From assembly GCA_027596945.1 (NCBI GenBank), contig JADGJH010000036.1, forward strand, positions 1 through 30,396: 30,396 bases of DNA, in the 5' to 3' direction. Shown in pieces: positions 1-10,876 of the stretch. The stretch comes from Physocladia obscura. Its lineage: Eukaryota > Chytridiomycota > Chytridiomycetes > Chytridiales > Chytriomycetaceae. A program made the translations under genes and the position numbers. Positions within the stretch are counted from its first letter, which is position 1. Each line of letters opens with the position of its first letter. The notes under the pieces were generated by a model. That model made no database searches, was not told the origin of the DNA, and saw only the letters and a program-made list of their open reading frames with translations.

Positions 1-925
1 TCAACGAGCAGAAAAAATGAATAGCAATTTAATTGTTACGAACAGCTTCAATTGAGAGAGTTTCTTTTTTTTTTTTTCTATTTCAATACATTGAAATAGC
101 CAAGTTTAGGCGACCTTCCAAATTAAGGGTTCATTTGGAAAAAAAAGATAAATTGCTTCTTTATCTTTTATCCTGTGGTAAGGTATTCATCTCTCTGAGA
201 CACCAGGACAATCAAAACTGTAGATATTTTCTCTCCATCATTTGAAATCGTCGTGATCCAGCAGATGCAATTTGCACTTTAAATGACAGTCAACCCTAAT
301 CTCTGGTAGTTAACGAGTGCTATTGAATTGCATATTTGTCCTTTGGATGCTTTTAATTCGATTTCATATTGAATGGTAGTTTGGGACTATCGACGAAAAA
401 TCTGGGCGTATTTTGTGCGAATGCACGAAATCGGTGAGTGAATCGGATGATGTGGGTGAATATGTATTTCAGGACAAGAAAAACATAGACCCTGATCACC
501 AAGCACTCTTTGAGTCTCCACATGCTTACGCGGTAAAATTTTGACTAATATGTTCATACAATTTGTAAAAAACTAACTGTTTCTTGTTTTTTGTAAAACA
601 ATTTTTGTCATATTGTATCAAATTTTTTTTGCTATAATGAATTCCGACGACAGCACCTTCAGGAACACCTCGACATTAAATATGTTTTTTAGATCAAATT
701 AATACACTTAATCTCCTTTTGTATAGTTTCTGGATAAAAGGATTATAAACCGAAACAAAAATTTGTGAGAAAATGTTTACAAACTGCCCACACTAGCCAA
801 TCTGGGCTCCAGTAAGCTGATTATTGGTTGCAAGGTAGTTAAAGGGATGTTCTATGGATTTGTGAACCAAACTGTTTCGTCTCTGCAAGTTTCAACAAAT
901 TTTTTTGAAACAAATTAAATTTCAA
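1..925. other. Intergenic, no supported gene
   Basis: AT-rich sequence upstream of the first gene. The short open frames here have no recognisable domain, are poly-T/poly-A biased and show no splice structure I can support. Promoter sequence for the gene starting at 926 presumably lies in its last few hundred bases. I see no RNA gene or repeat. Confidence 0.5.
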
Positions 926-2536
926 ATGACAGACATTGATTTGTGGCATCCCGCGATGGTGAAGCTGGGCCGATCGCAAGCTTTGGGCAGTGGGCCGCAT
1001 CCATCACCACTTGTGCTGGACGAAGATCTTCTTGCGCGCGTTGATGCTTTCGCCATCGCTACTCCATCGCGTGAAACTGCATCAATACAACAACTCGCCA
1101 CTTATCTAGCTACAAAGTACGCTGACGATCAAGTTGCTCAGATTCGCGCTTTATTTTGCTGGATCGCGTCAAACATCCGCTATGATTGGCCTGCCGTGAG
1201 TTTTTTTTAAAATAAGAATTGCAGCTCAAAAAAAAATGTATCTGGCAGTATTTGTCCGGAAAGCTACCGAAGCAGGATGCTGAACATGTGCTACAGTCGC
1301 GTGTTTCGGTTTGCGAAGGATACTCGAATCTCTTTCTGGCTCTGTGCAATTGCGTGGGAATAAAAGCCTATAAAATCATTGGGGGCGCAATGGGTGTGGG
1401 CCTTGAAGCTGGCGATCCGGCTGTTAATCTCGATGCGCATGCGTGGAATGCTGTTCTTGTTCGCGGGGAGTATCGGTACGAATATAATTTATTCTCTCAA
1501 TATTCGAATGTTTCAATAACCAATTTTCTTTGTGTCTTGATTGAATATTGCGTGTCTGAAACTGAAAATACATTACAACAGTTTTATTGAATCAACATGG
1601 GCTTCTGGAACAGTTTCCAACGGAAAGTTTATCACACATTACAATCCAACGCCATACTTCCTCGTTTCGCCAAAACAGTTTATCTACTCGCATATTCCCA
1701 AAGACGATCCATCACAACAATTTTTGTCCACCCCACTCACTCATAAGGAATGGATCGAACTCCCGCATATTGGACCTGCGTTTCGCATAAACGGAATGCG
1801 CCTTGTCCGCGCATCTGGCCACGACACCCAAATACAAACCCACGGAAACGCGCTTCTCTCGTTCCTCGACATCCGCGACGACTATCTCGAAATCGTCATC
1901 GAAGTTGAAACTGTAAATTTCCGCAAAACTGGCGGCACAATCCTTACCCACTTGACTCGTGGCGAACTAGCACCGCTTTCCACAACTGCCAAGTCACTCG
2001 TCTGGATTGATTCAACACACCACAAGACTACTATCCATGATAAAGGAGGGCTTGCCACTTCGTTGCTTGACTACTGCCACCCGCATCCAGTGCATTCAAC
2101 GGTTAAATCTGTTCACACTTTTTTCACATATCTTCCGCGTGGTGAATTTGTTTGTCGAATTATGGCGTCGCTGTCGCAAGAGCTTGCTGGCACATGCTTT
2201 CCAGCACTCACATTTCGTGTGCACAACACAGGTTCAGGAACGCGTGGGCCACCGCCGAAATTGTACAGTGGTAGTGGTGTTCGACCTATTGCGCCGGTTG
2301 AGGATACATTAAAAGTTGGAAGCACTGTTCTGTTTAAAGCTCAAGTTGATGAAGACTTTAATGGCAGTGATGTAATTGTCATGTCGCCGGACAAGCAAAT
2401 TACTAAAATGGTTCTTGAAGACTCCTTTCGCCGCTTTTGGACTACAAAAGTTGATATTAATGTGGCTGGGGAATGGAGAGTTGGGATGCAAACTGGATTA
2501 AAATTGTCTTTTGGTGCTGGATACAAGGCTGTTTGA
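926..2536 (+). CDS. KY/transglutaminase-like domain protein (3 exons)
   Basis: Proposed exons are 926-1195, 1249-1475 and 1582-2536. Seen: introns GTGAGT...GGCAG (53 nt, phase 0) and GTACGA...AACAG (106 nt, phase 2). Joining them gives a continuous transglutaminase-like core: IRYDW, LSGKLPKQDAEHVL, the Cys box VCEGYSNLF, the His box DAHAWNAV, then IESTWASG. This matches the order Cys-His-Asp of the transglutaminase-like/kyphoscoliosis-peptidase (KY, Cyk3-like) fold. After the core comes a KY-type C-terminal region of about 290 residues. Known for the family: many fungal members act in cytokinesis or cell-wall/cytoskeleton contexts and some are catalytically dead. Odd: the usual DSTWG acid is Glu here (ESTW), so activity is uncertain. 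Start: the first ATG in frame, 926; the open frame extends slightly upstream without another ATG. Confident of the family, not of the cellular role. Confidence 0.82.
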
Positions 2537-3726
2537 AACAAAATCGAAACAATGAGAAGAAAAGACCGAAAAATGCAAATAAAAAAAGGAAAATTTATAT
2601 CTTGTTCAAAATTCAAGTTCAAATTCTGTTTTATTGGCGCGATAGCCCGGCTGGAGTTCAATTAGCGGCCACACAAGCATTTTCAATCATCTTGAGACGG
2701 AATTTCTGTTTATTGATGGCAACGATGATTCACCACCACGACAACTCAAAGCATGAGACACAACAGCTGATGATAGATTTTATAAGCGTTGAATTTGAAT
2801 TTGTTTATCCGAATCGCGGACTTTAAGTTGCTAAGGAAATGCCAAAATCTGTTATTGTTAATTGCAATTCTAACTAGCATGCCTGAAAGCCATATTTGAA
2901 ATGAAGAATTTTGCTGCTGGCTGCTTTGAGCAAATCGCAATAAATATTACGATTTCATTATTTCAAAAAATGAGAAGCAGCACTGGCAGTCTTCACACGG
3001 AGCGGCTCTACGAAGTAGATTGAAAAATACTTTATTTCGAGCACAGAAACAATAGCAAAACTCTTACTTACATCGAATGTTTCCAATTGGGTTGCTTGAT
3101 TACTCTTACCAATGTAGATTAGGCTGAAAATCAACTAAATCCATCGCACTTACCTTTTTCTCTACTGAAACTGAGCACACAGCTATCTGCAAACTTGGAG
3201 GTGCTCATCAACCTTTGGAATAGACTGACAGCTTCTCATAACTATCCACAAAGACAATCTTGGCACAATTGCGCAACGAATCAGTGAAATTTACTTTATA
3301 TACTAATTACTATAACTACATTTACAACCTGATCTCGAATGAAGGCATAGCTAAATATATTGTCCCCAAAAGTTGACTGTATAAAGGAATGGGCTATTAC
3401 CTCTGTCAGCTCCCCTCTTAAAATATCGAAGCTTGCAAAAAAAAGAGTTAAATTAAAGGGACTGATTTGCAATCTTATCAAATTTAAATGAACCTAATAT
3501 GAATTCATCCCACAATATTTCCGCAATCTCAAGCAGACTGGTCATTCTCTTTTTTTAAGACAGAGCGGACGGTTTGCATGTTATAAAAAATGTTACGTGA
3601 AGTTTGAACTGAAATTTTATTTGTTTGTAGGGATATGACAATAAATTGAAAAAGAAGTATTACTTATTCAAAACACATTTTTTAATAAATATTGTGCTAT
3701 TTTGAGAATTTCTGCAGCAATGAATC
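2537..3726. other. Intergenic between convergent genes, nothing recognised
   Basis: About 1.2 kb between the KY-like gene (+) and the kinase gene (-), so it should hold two 3' UTRs. Some open frame continues past 2536 in other frames, but without domains. On the minus strand near 3165-3215 an ATG-led stretch (MSTSKFADSCVLSFSREK) runs into a GTAAGT donor. The next plausible acceptor gives an immediate stop, so I do not call a gene. Confidence 0.5.
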
Positions 3727-5275
3727 TCAAATAATATGTTTATTATCTGATCTGGAGATATTGGGCACCCGTAAAAAAACATCCAACCCATGGCCTCCGA
3801 CGCTTTTAAGTTCCAACGATCCGCCAAAATATTTTGCATATATGCGTGACATTGGCAATCCAAATCCGAGGCCTTTTCACAAAGCAGGTGGTTATTAGGA
3901 AGAAAAAGAAAAGAAGAAGTAAACATACCAGCAATTGGCCCACCAACTCCAGCTTGCATAGCCTGACGAGACTGTGACGAGAATATGCTTAAATCCGTAT
4001 CAAGTTCAGATTTTGGTACAGTTGTGTACGAGTATTCAAAAACGCGCGACATTTCTTTTGAGAAATATAAATAAATGTAATGAATACAAATCTATAAATT
4101 GAAAGGATATTACCATCTGGAGGAATGCCGCCGCCACGGTCTCGAAATCTAATTGTGACATCATCCGGCCCTCGAGCGACCGTAATTTGAATCGGAGGCG
4201 GAAAAGATTCGGTTCGACTTACAGCACCTGATTGTCGCAGCTTCACAAAATGTTCAACAGTAGCGCGGTTCGCGTTTTTCAGAATTTCCATAAAAATATA
4301 TTCAAGATGATTGCTAATGTATGTGATTCTTGTGTCAAGATGCCCCGTCAATTCAAACTCGGGGGCAATGCCGTAGTTGATTTCGCAAAGCTCTTGGACG
4401 TAATCTGCCGTTTGCTTGAGGAGTGACGTGGGACTTAATGATGTGTTCAGGACACCAATGTATCCAGGAATCGGATCTTGGAGAGCCAGATGATGTTCTG
4501 CAAGAACTGGGTTGCGGCATAAAATAAGCAGGAATAAAATTAACGCGGAGAAAGAAAAAAACAACCAAAATGCAAAAAACCAGAAGGATGAAAAATAATT
4601 TACCTCGAATAGCAATACGAGAATAAATCATTCCGTCCAAAAATTCTGCTGCATCTTCTTTTGACATATATTTACCACACTCTTTGAATCCTTCAAGCAA
4701 AATTTTATAACTGCCAAACTTTAAATTGAAATAAAAGTAAAATATACCTTTCGCTAAGCGAGGAATAACGTCAGTGTGCGATGCAACAAGGTCTTTGAGG
4801 GTGGTGGTAAACAGTTTAGTTGAATCATTGTCGTCGGGTTCAGGTAAATTCGAAAGGGTTTCGAAAGAGTCGAGATACAGCTGATAGATGCCTCTGATGT
4901 GAGGATTGACGCCGACAATGAATGGCAGTTTCTGGATGGCTGGAGCAGGCGTGTTATAAAAAGTAATGGTGACCAGACTTTACCCTTTACGCGGCGCGCC
5001 AGACGCTTGGGCAGTTCGGCGTGCAGCAGCAGGGCAGACTCGCGCGTGGTGTTGATGTTGGCGTTGGCATTGTTGTTGTTGCTGCTGTTTGTTGATGAGC
5101 TGCCCAGATCGAGCAGTCGGGCAAGCGTGACTCTTGTGATTGGGGCGGCGGCCTGTTCGTGCACACGCGAATTTGCCGATGCCCACGTGGTGTTAGTTCG
5201 AATGCCAGATGCGCGTGCCAGAACGCCAGAGCCACTCCGCCAAATCCTTTCAGCAACACAGTCAACTCGTCGCAT
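3727..5275 (-). CDS. PDK/BCKDK-family mitochondrial protein kinase (6 exons)
   Basis: Exons on the minus strand: 5275-4984, 4939-4748, 4690-4604, 4506-4114, 4054-3929, 3872-3727. They sum to 1236 nt, or 411 residues, usual for the family. Seen: LPKRLARRV near residue 90, [16 protein letters not shown], then the GHKL ATPase signature with N box ([15 protein letters not shown]), G1 box DRGGGIP and G2 box [10 protein letters not shown], then [14 protein letters not shown]. Known: these kinases phosphorylate E1 alpha of pyruvate or branched-chain 2-oxoacid dehydrogenase in the mitochondrial matrix and inactivate the complex. The ending DVFLRVP resembles the BCKDK end as much as that of PDK, so the substrate is not settled. 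The N-terminal 80 residues are Arg/Ser/Asn-rich with an Asn run, consistent with a targeting peptide but poorly conserved. The intron at 4747-4691 is a multiple of three and open in frame, so it may be retained. Confidence 0.88.
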
Positions 5276-5503
5276 TCACTCGCTACACAAAACAAAAAAA
5301 TTATGTGTGTGAAATCATCATCTTAATTTAATTATTTTACAAACACGAGAAATAACTATACGTGCACGTGCCATACAGTATGTACCCCAAAAACAATCAA
5401 GAGCAATGTCTTGCCCTGATCAACAGAACCCAAACAACAATTACACACCAATCAATTTGAACCTGCCAAGTCATCATCAACAAGAAACGAGAGTCCCATT
5501 TTT
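5276..5503. other. Short intergenic region
   Basis: Upstream of the kinase start and downstream of the minus-strand Zn2Cys6 gene. It contains a CACGTG E-box-like hexamer near 5362-5370, of unknown significance. If the alternative frame of the zinc-cluster gene is right, its coding end lies at 5452 instead of 5504. Confidence 0.4.
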
Positions 5504-6129
5504 TCAAGCGCAACTGGTCGTGACATATACGGCTGAAAATGCGCTCGAGATACTAGCGTCATCATACAATCTTCCGGGGGCGAATGTTGCTGTTCCAATC
5601 GCCCTGCTGCTTGCGGATACACCTTCATTGGTATTGCAACTGTTGGCGGGAGCCTCGGCACTTCGTGGCGTCCCTCTCTTGGGCTGCACGAGAGTGATTG
5701 GCTTGAAACAGCAGAAAGTGGCGGAAGAACCCAGGATCTCTTTTCTGCTTGCTTTGAAATAACGTGATTCCATGCGAGCCATGTTTGCTGTACCGAAGAC
5801 TGCACTGGCATAGATGGCTGGTTTGGCCGCGTCGACATTCCTAATTTCATTGGTGTGGGGCTGGTTTGTTGGTAGTTTTGATTCGTTTAGTAACATTGCA
5901 CTCGAGTGGATTATATTTTGAAATAGGGCGGGAAATATCTTTTGATATCAAAGGATTATTACCAGTTGACGTGATAGACACAATCTTTGCCCATTCGAGC
6001 GCAACGAGAACATATGTCCGCCTTGTCGCATTTCTTTTTCGTAACCCGGCATTCTTCACAAGATTTGAAGCGTCGTGCCGCTGCTTGATATGGATGCTGA
6101 GGTTTAGTTTCAGCGGGATATCGCGGCAT
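5504..6129 (-). CDS. Zn(II)2Cys6 zinc-cluster protein, divergent family member
   Basis: Exon 1 runs 6129-5963 and encodes 55 residues with an unmistakable zinc cluster: SCEECRVTKKKC, then DICSRC and GKDC, spacing C-x2-C-x6-C-x5-C-x2-C-x6-C. It ends at a GTAATA donor in phase 2, the same position as in the three paralogues at 9501, 11199 and 13453. A TTACTAA branch-like site precedes an acceptor near 5852, giving a second exon that ends at 5504. An overlapping frame ending at 5452 is richer in Pro/Gln/Ser, like the paralogues, and could be the true second exon if another splice is used. Upstream of the cluster is QHPYQAA rather than HPFP-x2-C, so this is the most divergent copy. Known: such clusters bind CGG-type DNA sites. 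No fungal_trans domain is seen. The first exon is secure, the second is not. Confidence 0.6.
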
Positions 6130-7224
6130 TGGATAGAGTTTAGCTTGATTGAACTTTTTTTTCTTTTTTGTTTAGGAATAGAGAATAAGTCAGCAAAGTG
6201 GGCGGAAAAAATGGCTTGGAGAATGAAAAAAATTTTCAAGTGGCTCGATTTTTTGGTGTCTTTTTTTCCTCGCCGAGAGTTCGGAACGATACTGAATGCT
6301 TAGATTTGGCTAGTGGAGTGTCAAAAAATTACTAAAACTCTTCAAATATACGTTTCCGCCACATTTTTTTCACCATTTCTCTTCGTTTGAGTGTTTTTGG
6401 ACCTCGTCAAACCACGTGACAAACAATTGACCCTATATCATTACATAACGGAAAAAGAGAGAAACGAAGCCAGTTTTTACCAGAAAATCTACAAATTAGC
6501 GTGGATTATAAATATGAAATACATGCTAAGAAAATAAAGGAAACTTGTGTAAAACTGTTTCCTGAAATCATTTACAGGTAAAAATGTCAGGTGGTTGTCC
6601 GCGTTTGAATTAAATGAGCAAAACATGATATCACTACCTTTATTTCCAAAAGACTTATCCCGAACATCTAATGAATCATGGACTCAGAAAGGATTACCAT
6701 GCAATTTTTTAGTTGAAGATCCACTCGTTTTCGCAGTCAAAAAATGAAATAAATGGAAAGATTTTCAAAAAATTCCTGACATAAGACCAAAAAAAAAAAA
6801 TCTATCGATGGCCAAGAGAATGAATAAGTTTGAAGAACAGTTTCGTTCTTTATTCTCACTTTTATTTTAGTTTTTCCCTGATAGCAAGGGTTTTACTTTG
6901 ACGGAAAAGAAAATTGAAGTAATAAGAATGCCAAAAAAAAAAAAAAAAAATCGGCAATAATGCTGTTCGATAAATTACATTTCCGATGACGTCATCGGAT
7001 AATCTCGGCTGCAGCTTCCGAAACTGATCTTTTCTGTCATTTCAGTTGAGTCATTTGGCGAAATAACTTTTTTTTTTTGACTGCACCGAATTTCAATTAT
7101 AAAAACGCAATTTACGAAATTACTTTCAATGATGTGACTTTTCTCAGTAGAAAAGGGGAAATGCGAAATGACCATCTTGTTCTCAAAAACAAAACAAAAA
7201 AAAACAAAGTCATTTTTCAGGGAC
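6130..7224. other. Divergent intergenic region (Zn2Cys6 gene / RIM1-like gene)
   Basis: About 1.1 kb between divergently transcribed genes, AT-rich with several poly-A/T runs and no domain-bearing frame. The segment from about 7110 to 7180 is similar to about 8455-8520 upstream of the decayed RIM1 copy, so part of it belongs to the duplicated unit. Confidence 0.5.
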
Positions 7225-8057
7225 ATGTTCTCCACCTCAATTATCGCTCGTTCTTTTCTCAAAACTTCCTTTCTTGGCGCTCCAAAAGTAAGCTCTATTT
7301 TCATTTTCATTTATACTGATTTTTTATCAATTTTTCAGGGTACAAATCAAAGTTAAAAGAAAACAATCCATCGTCACCACAGTATTCCTTCAATTAACCG
7401 TTTTTTTAAATTGTACTCAGGCTACGCATCAGCATCAAATAAAATTGTTCTTATCGGCCACGTAGGAGTCGCAAACCAACCAAAAACTTATAAAACAAAA
7501 GATGGCAAAGACGGTACCGCATATTCATTCACTCTTGCAACAACTGACAGATTCAAGAAAAATAACTTGCTGCAGACGGTGACTCAGTGGCACAAGGTTG
7601 CGCAGTTTAGAACAACTGGAAGCTGGATTTACGAGTCAAAGGCGCTTGCTAGAGGGGCGCTCGTTTCGGTTGAAGGGAAGATTAACTATTCTGTCAAGGA
7701 TGGAATCAAGTACACTGATATTATTGCTAGTATGTCGTTGTTCTTAATTTTATTTTTTTATTACTTTTTATTATTTTTATTTTTTTGCCCTTCAAATTTT
7801 AAATCGTTTGTTTTTTTATCTTGGCAGAAAGGATCAAGGTACTTAAGTTCTCTCCATTGTACAAAAGATTCGGCGACGAAAAAAATAACAAAAAGTTTGG
7901 TGCAATCGTCAATGATCGAAAAGTCCGCCAGAAACTGATCCAATCATCAAGATATCAACCCAATCTAAAATCGAACCTCAACTTTAAAATTGCAATTGAT
8001 ACATTAAATTTCAGCTTTTTTTTCTTTTCCATCTTTTTCTTCTTGTACGTCATTTAA
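7225..8057 (+). CDS. RIM1: Mitochondrial single-stranded DNA-binding protein, RIM1-like
   Basis: Exon 1 (7225-7287) encodes MFSTSIIARSFLKTSF, a Ser/Arg/hydrophobic presequence typical of matrix proteins, followed by a GTAAGC donor. The main exon (about 7421-7729) encodes the OB-fold of bacterial-type SSB: NKIVLIGHVG, YKTKDGKDGTAYSFTLATTD, then TQWHKVAQF and GALVSVEGKI. Exon 3 starts at 7828 after a GTATGT...GGCAG intron and stops at 8057. Known: Rim1/mtSSB coats single strands during mitochondrial DNA replication. Odd: exon 1 ends in phase 0 but the main exon needs phase 1. A 13-nt microexon at 7339-7351 would fix the frame but its donor is poor. The last residues (FSFFFFSIFFFLYVI) look like read-through of a T-rich UTR, so the true 3' end may differ. 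The OB core is intact; both ends need transcript evidence. Confidence 0.75.
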
Positions 8058-8454
8058 TTTTTTTTTTTTGAGTTTTGTTTTTTCAAATTTAACAGTCAAA
8101 AAATAAAAAATGAAGTTTATTGATAACAAAATCAATGCACTTTTATCAAAATATTCAGAGCTATTATAAAGATGCAATTTCATTTTTGAAGGTGAATTTG
8201 TTTTTGTTCTGCCAAATTTTATAATAAGCGTCAGAATGTTGTTGTTCTTCGGTTCCACTGTAGAAATAAATACTTTCTTGAAAGTGAAAGGAATGAAACT
8301 CGATTTTAAATAAACGAAGTCGTTGCTTTATTCTAAATGCATCTTTGTTGGTTCCTTTTAAACGCTATTTAAGTGGTTGATACATTCGTGTGCAGCACAA
8401 AATGCAAGAGTAACAGACATTTCGTGAAATGGGTTAATTTTTACCGCCAAATCT
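8058..8454. other. Intergenic, nothing recognised
   Basis: AT-rich spacer between the RIM1-like gene and its decayed copy, presumably holding the 3' end of the first and the boundary of the duplication. A minus-strand frame here (8004-8258) has no recognised domain. Confidence 0.4.
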
Positions 8455-9146
8455 GTGAAATTTCTTTCAATGATGCCACTTTCTTTGGCAGAAAAAGAGA
8501 AAAAGAGAAATGGTAGCTTGTCTTGTAAATTCAAATCTCATAAGCAAATCGCTCGCACTTTCTTCAAGTACTCTTATATCTGCATTTCAAGAGTAATTCT
8601 TATTATTTTTACCGCAATTGTTTTTTATTATCATTATTATTATCGCCGTACTTTTTTTTTTCTCCGCCTTTTCTATTCGTGAATTTATCACTCACCATCG
8701 CTGAATTAATTTTTAACAGGTTGCTTCAGTATCAAACATCATTGCCTTAGTCGGCCATGTTGGCTATGTTGGCTATGTTGAAACCCAAAAACTACAAAAC
8801 AAAAGATGGAAAAGATTGCACTGCATGCACTTATTCACTCTTGCGGCAAGCGACAAATTCAAAAAAAAAACTTTTGCAGATTGGAAAAGTGATTTACAAG
8901 TCGAAAGCGCTTGTTAGAAGGGTGCTTGTTTTAGTCGAAGGTATATTAATCAAGTACGCTGATATTATGGTATGTTGTGCTGCTTTTTTTTTTTTTTAAT
9001 TATTTATTTTTAATTTTTAACAAAATTTTTAATTTCATCTATTTTTTACTTAGATTTCAGGCCTCAATTATGTTCTAATAAACAAAAGACTCGGCGATAA
9101 AAGAGACAATAAGAAGGCAACCACCGAAACTCCTGTCAACACTTAA
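8455..9146 (+). pseudogene. Decayed tandem copy of the RIM1-like gene
   Basis: Same exon order as the copy at 7225. The upstream segment at 8455-8520 resembles 7110-7180. A presequence-like piece (KQIARTFFK against the intact IARSFLK) ends at a GTAATT donor. After a TTTTTAACAG acceptor near 8720 the OB-fold begins (SNIIALVGHVG), then frameshifts in a short GGCTATGTT duplication. NYKTKDGKDCTA is still clear. The strand containing TQWHKVAQF of the intact copy (about 17 residues) is deleted, then come YKSKALVRR and KYADIM. A last exon starting near 9061 contains NKRLGDKRDNKK, matching KRFGDEKNNKK of the intact copy, and stops at 9144-9146. Loss of frame and of the DNA-contacting segment argue against function. 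The short clean C-terminus may preserve the ancestral gene ending better than the intact copy does. Confidence 0.8.
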
Positions 9147-9500
9147 CCTGAAGTTGCGCAAGCTGAAATAGATGTCGCGCAACTCAACGGTTTTAGTCAA
9201 TACTTTCTTACAAATATTCTCATCGCCGTGTTACATTTTCTTTTTTCTACTACATCCTGCCCTCTTTTATTTTTTGATATTCTGGTTACTGTGTTTGATG
9301 ATTTTGATTTTTTTTCTCTGCTACTTACTTTTCGTTGAATAAACAAACTGCTAGTGGAGTCCACCTTTTCCATTTGTTTGTACTTTATCTTATGTTTTGA
9401 TTCCAGCTTACGTGTCGGTTTTGCTGAGATGCATCTTTCTTCTGGGTGAGTTCGGCGCGAATATCTGCTCTTGGCCCCAATTTTTTTTCAATTTTCAACA

Positions 9501-10876
9501 ATGAGCAGCGGAAGCAAAACAACGCTTCATCCGTTTCCCGACCAGTGCCTGTCGACTAACCGCCGGCTCAAAAGCTGTGAAGGTGCGTCAAAATGACTCA
9601 AAGTAAACAGCAGCGACATAATGCGTCCGCCTGGGATGCTGCGTGCAACACGCGGCGAGGACTTGGGTCTTAATTGGAGATGGGCGGACTCTTGCTTGTG
9701 GGTTTGCGTCTTTCTTGCCAATATTGCGCTTTTTCAACCGAGCCGTAGTGCCGTCGCTCATTTTTGCTCTCGCTATTCGGACGCACTATTCAGACTTGGA
9801 TGCTTCCTTACTTTTCGTTCACTATTCGACGCCACTCACTCACTCTGTTTATTTACCAATCTCAGGCTGTCGTCTCAGCAACAAAAAATGCAACCGTGCA
9901 GTCGTCTGCGAGCGCTGCGCAAAGAAAAGAATTCCCTGTGTCTATTCCAAGAACAGGTCAGTTCCGTGTTTCCTGTGACAATTTTCCGACGCTGGATCAC
10001 CAAATTCATTATTCGAAATTATTCAGCACCCGCAGCAAAGTATATCGTGAACTAAAAGAGAAGAGAAAAAATATTGGCCTTGGAATTCTGCCGGAAACAC
10101 AGCAGGCTCAGAGTCCCGCCGCCGAAGATCCACCGATCTTAGTGAAGAAAATGCCCATACTGATAGCACCAAAACCAGCTTCAAAATTGATATCGGCATC
10201 GGTATCGTCAATTCCACAGCGTGTACTGTCTTCTGTAAATGCCCACTCTGGTCATTTTATGCCTGCTGCAAAGAGTTTGTTTGGTTCGCTGAATGCCTCC
10301 ACTTCAGCTACTTCCACGCCACCTCGACACAATACAACCAGTACACCCCGCCGGACGCAAAGTTGCATACCACCACTTTCTGTTTGTCCAGCACAAGGCG
10401 CTGTCAGCTCCGTCCCTTCTCAATCCGCAGACACACCTCAGTGGCCCAATCTGCAAAATAGCAATTATTCTCATAGCTTCCCGGTTAGGTCTGCTACCAT
10501 GTATGCCTCTTTCACACCCAATGTTTCGACGTCAAGTCTTGTTCCGTCTTCTGCACGTGGCCAGCAGGAAGTTCCGGTTATGCTACCACTTTCAATGCGT
10601 TTTCAACAGCAGCAACAGCTGGAGTACGAAAAAAAGCAAAAGGCCTTATATCACCAACACAACAGTGAACATAATATCCTAAGTCCAATAAGTCCGATAA
10701 AGAATTGGCCTGATTTCGGTTCTGAATTGGCTCCAAGTAATGCTGTATCTCTGGTTGAGCGGGTGGAGCCTTTTGTTTCTTCTAATCCGGAGGATGTAGA
10801 AGCTTTGTGTGTGGCTAATGAACTTGTTTCCTTTTCTCGAGCAGCAAGTATGAGTATCAGCAAGCTTGTGGACTGA
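9501..10876 (+). CDS. Zn(II)2Cys6 zinc-cluster protein, HPFP family (3 exons)
   Basis: Exons 9501-9582, 9866-9956 and 10027-10876; 341 residues. N-terminus: HPFPDQCLSTNRRLKSCE. Intron 1 (283 nt, phase 1) splits the zinc cluster, which continues as GCRLSNKKC, VCERC and IPCVYSKN, spacing C-x2-C-x6-C-x5-C-x2-C-x6-C. Intron 2 (phase 2) falls exactly as in the paralogues. The next exon opens with STRSKVYRELKEKRKN, a basic probable linker/helix. The rest is Ser/Thr/Pro-rich with a Gln run (FQQQQQLEYEKKQ) and ends in a helical-looking segment (CVANELVSFSRAAS). Known: Zn2Cys6 proteins are sequence-specific fungal transcription factors. I see no fungal_trans domain, so this is a compact DNA-binding protein with a disordered tail that may be an activation domain. 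Targets are unknown. Neighbour: a paralogue begins 322 bp downstream on the same strand. Confidence 0.85.

Noticed and set aside
33..245. Short plus-strand frame near the left edge
   Set aside because: It starts with low-complexity Phe runs from poly-T and has no domain, splice signals or neighbouring coding evidence.
3165..3215. Minus-strand ATG followed by about 18 codons and a GTAAGT donor
   Set aside because: The next convincing acceptor produces an immediate stop, and no homologous family is recognisable.
4899..5312. Plus-strand frame opposite the kinase first exon
   Set aside because: It is a shadow of the Arg/Ser/Asn-rich first exon of the kinase; no domain of its own.
8004..8258. 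Minus-strand frame ending in a charged Lys/Glu tail downstream of the RIM1-like gene
   Set aside because: The charged tail is the complement of the T/C-rich 3' region; no domain and no start context.
9583..9865. Open frames inside the 283-nt intron of the 9501 gene
   Set aside because: The flanking exons join perfectly through the zinc cluster only if this stretch is removed; the frames in it have no domain.
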